Source: CAZHZT01 sp964537285
GTDB lineage: Bacteria > Bacteroidota > Bacteroidia > Chitinophagales > Saprospiraceae
Reading direction: 5' to 3'
Length of the DNA stretch: 32,143 nucleotides
Assembly (NCBI GenBank): GCA_964537285.1
Contig: CAZHZT010000064.1
Location: forward strand, 1-32,143
Shown: positions 31,983 through 32,143 of the stretch, one piece after another
Position numbering within the stretch: position 1 is the stretch's first letter
How the letters are laid out: every line of letters starts with the position of its first letter
Translations under genes and position numbers: made by a program
Notes under the pieces: model-generated
The model's database searches: none
Told to the model about the DNA's origin: nothing
The model's input: only the letters and a program-made list of their open reading frames with translations

Positions 31983-32119
31983 ACATGAGTCATCCTGAAT
32001 TTTAAGAAACTTCATGTTGTCACAACAATTAATAATAGATGCTGCAAATCAACATCTTAGGACCGGCCTTATTCAATTTAGCTTTTTGAAAGGCTAGCAG
32101 CCGTTAAAAAATGAATACT
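31983..32119. repeat. Family C composite repeat, copy 2 (may run past window end)
   Basis: Directly after trkH lies a decayed family B hairpin (AACATGAGTCATCCTGAAT with a poor right arm), then TAGATGCTG. The 51-bp block at 32057-32107 is identical to 7640-7690, followed by a diverged ATGAATACTGT. The element occupies the same place relative to a stop codon as copy 1. The last 24 bases of the window hold no recognisable feature. Confidence 0.85.
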
Positions 32120-32143
32120 GTTTGAGCCGACGTAAGGAGGCGA

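Noticed and set aside
1..32143. tRNA, rRNA or transposase genes
   Set aside because: I looked for T-arm GTTCRA patterns, rRNA landmarks and transposase motifs on both strands by eye and found none convincing; GTTCTTTGAC in family A resembles an rRNA leader motif but no rRNA follows.

Overview
This is chromosomal housekeeping DNA of a Bacteroidota bacterium. The evidence is a type IX secretion gene (porZ), promoters of the Bacteroidota form TTG-N17-20-TAnnTTTG, a near absence of Shine-Dalgarno sequences, and family-level resemblance of most proteins. The mevalonate-pathway genes and the exosortase cluster would suit a Saprospiria/Flavobacteriia-like lineage, but that placement is inference. 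No rRNA, tRNA, CRISPR array, transposase or prophage gene was seen.

Layout. 0-2.5 kb: the 5' part of a secreted protein (minus strand), a DnaA-box cluster, dnaN and nadD. 2.5-6.3 kb: porZ and a convergent O-antigen-ligase-like membrane protein. 6.5-12 kb: pheS, hisS, a LysM lytic transglycosylase and an outer-membrane beta-barrel. 12.1-13.5 kb (minus): a three-gene exosortase cluster. 13.8-18.8 kb (minus): DAHP synthase/chorismate mutase, an Ig-like lipoprotein, lptB, two small paralogous lipoproteins and an O-methyltransferase, probably one transcription unit. 19-20.1 kb (minus): a TPR protein. 20.1-20.7 kb: a 628-bp AT-rich gap with DnaA-box-like sites. 20.7-24.3 kb (minus): type 2 IPP isomerase, class II HMG-CoA reductase and a radical SAM/SPASM protein. 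24.7-28.3 kb (plus): rplM-rpsI-rpsB-tsf and pyrH. 28.3-32 kb: a low-molecular-weight phosphatase, then trkA-trkH for potassium uptake.

The genes are mostly ordinary; the spacers are not. Almost every intergenic gap carries an inverted repeat. Family A is a ~105-110-bp palindromic element with a conserved loop (three copies). Family B is a 14-18-bp-arm hairpin built on TGAGTCATCCCGAA (three good copies plus two decayed). Family C is a longer element with a 51-bp block identical in two copies. Family D is a set of perfect or nearly perfect palindromes with arms up to 52 bp and almost no loop; two of them share a 19-bp core. A fourth repeat type, degenerate CCGTTAA tandems, has run into the 3' end of one gene. 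These repeats, the paired lipoproteins downstream of lptB and the exosortase cluster are the parts most worth following up.
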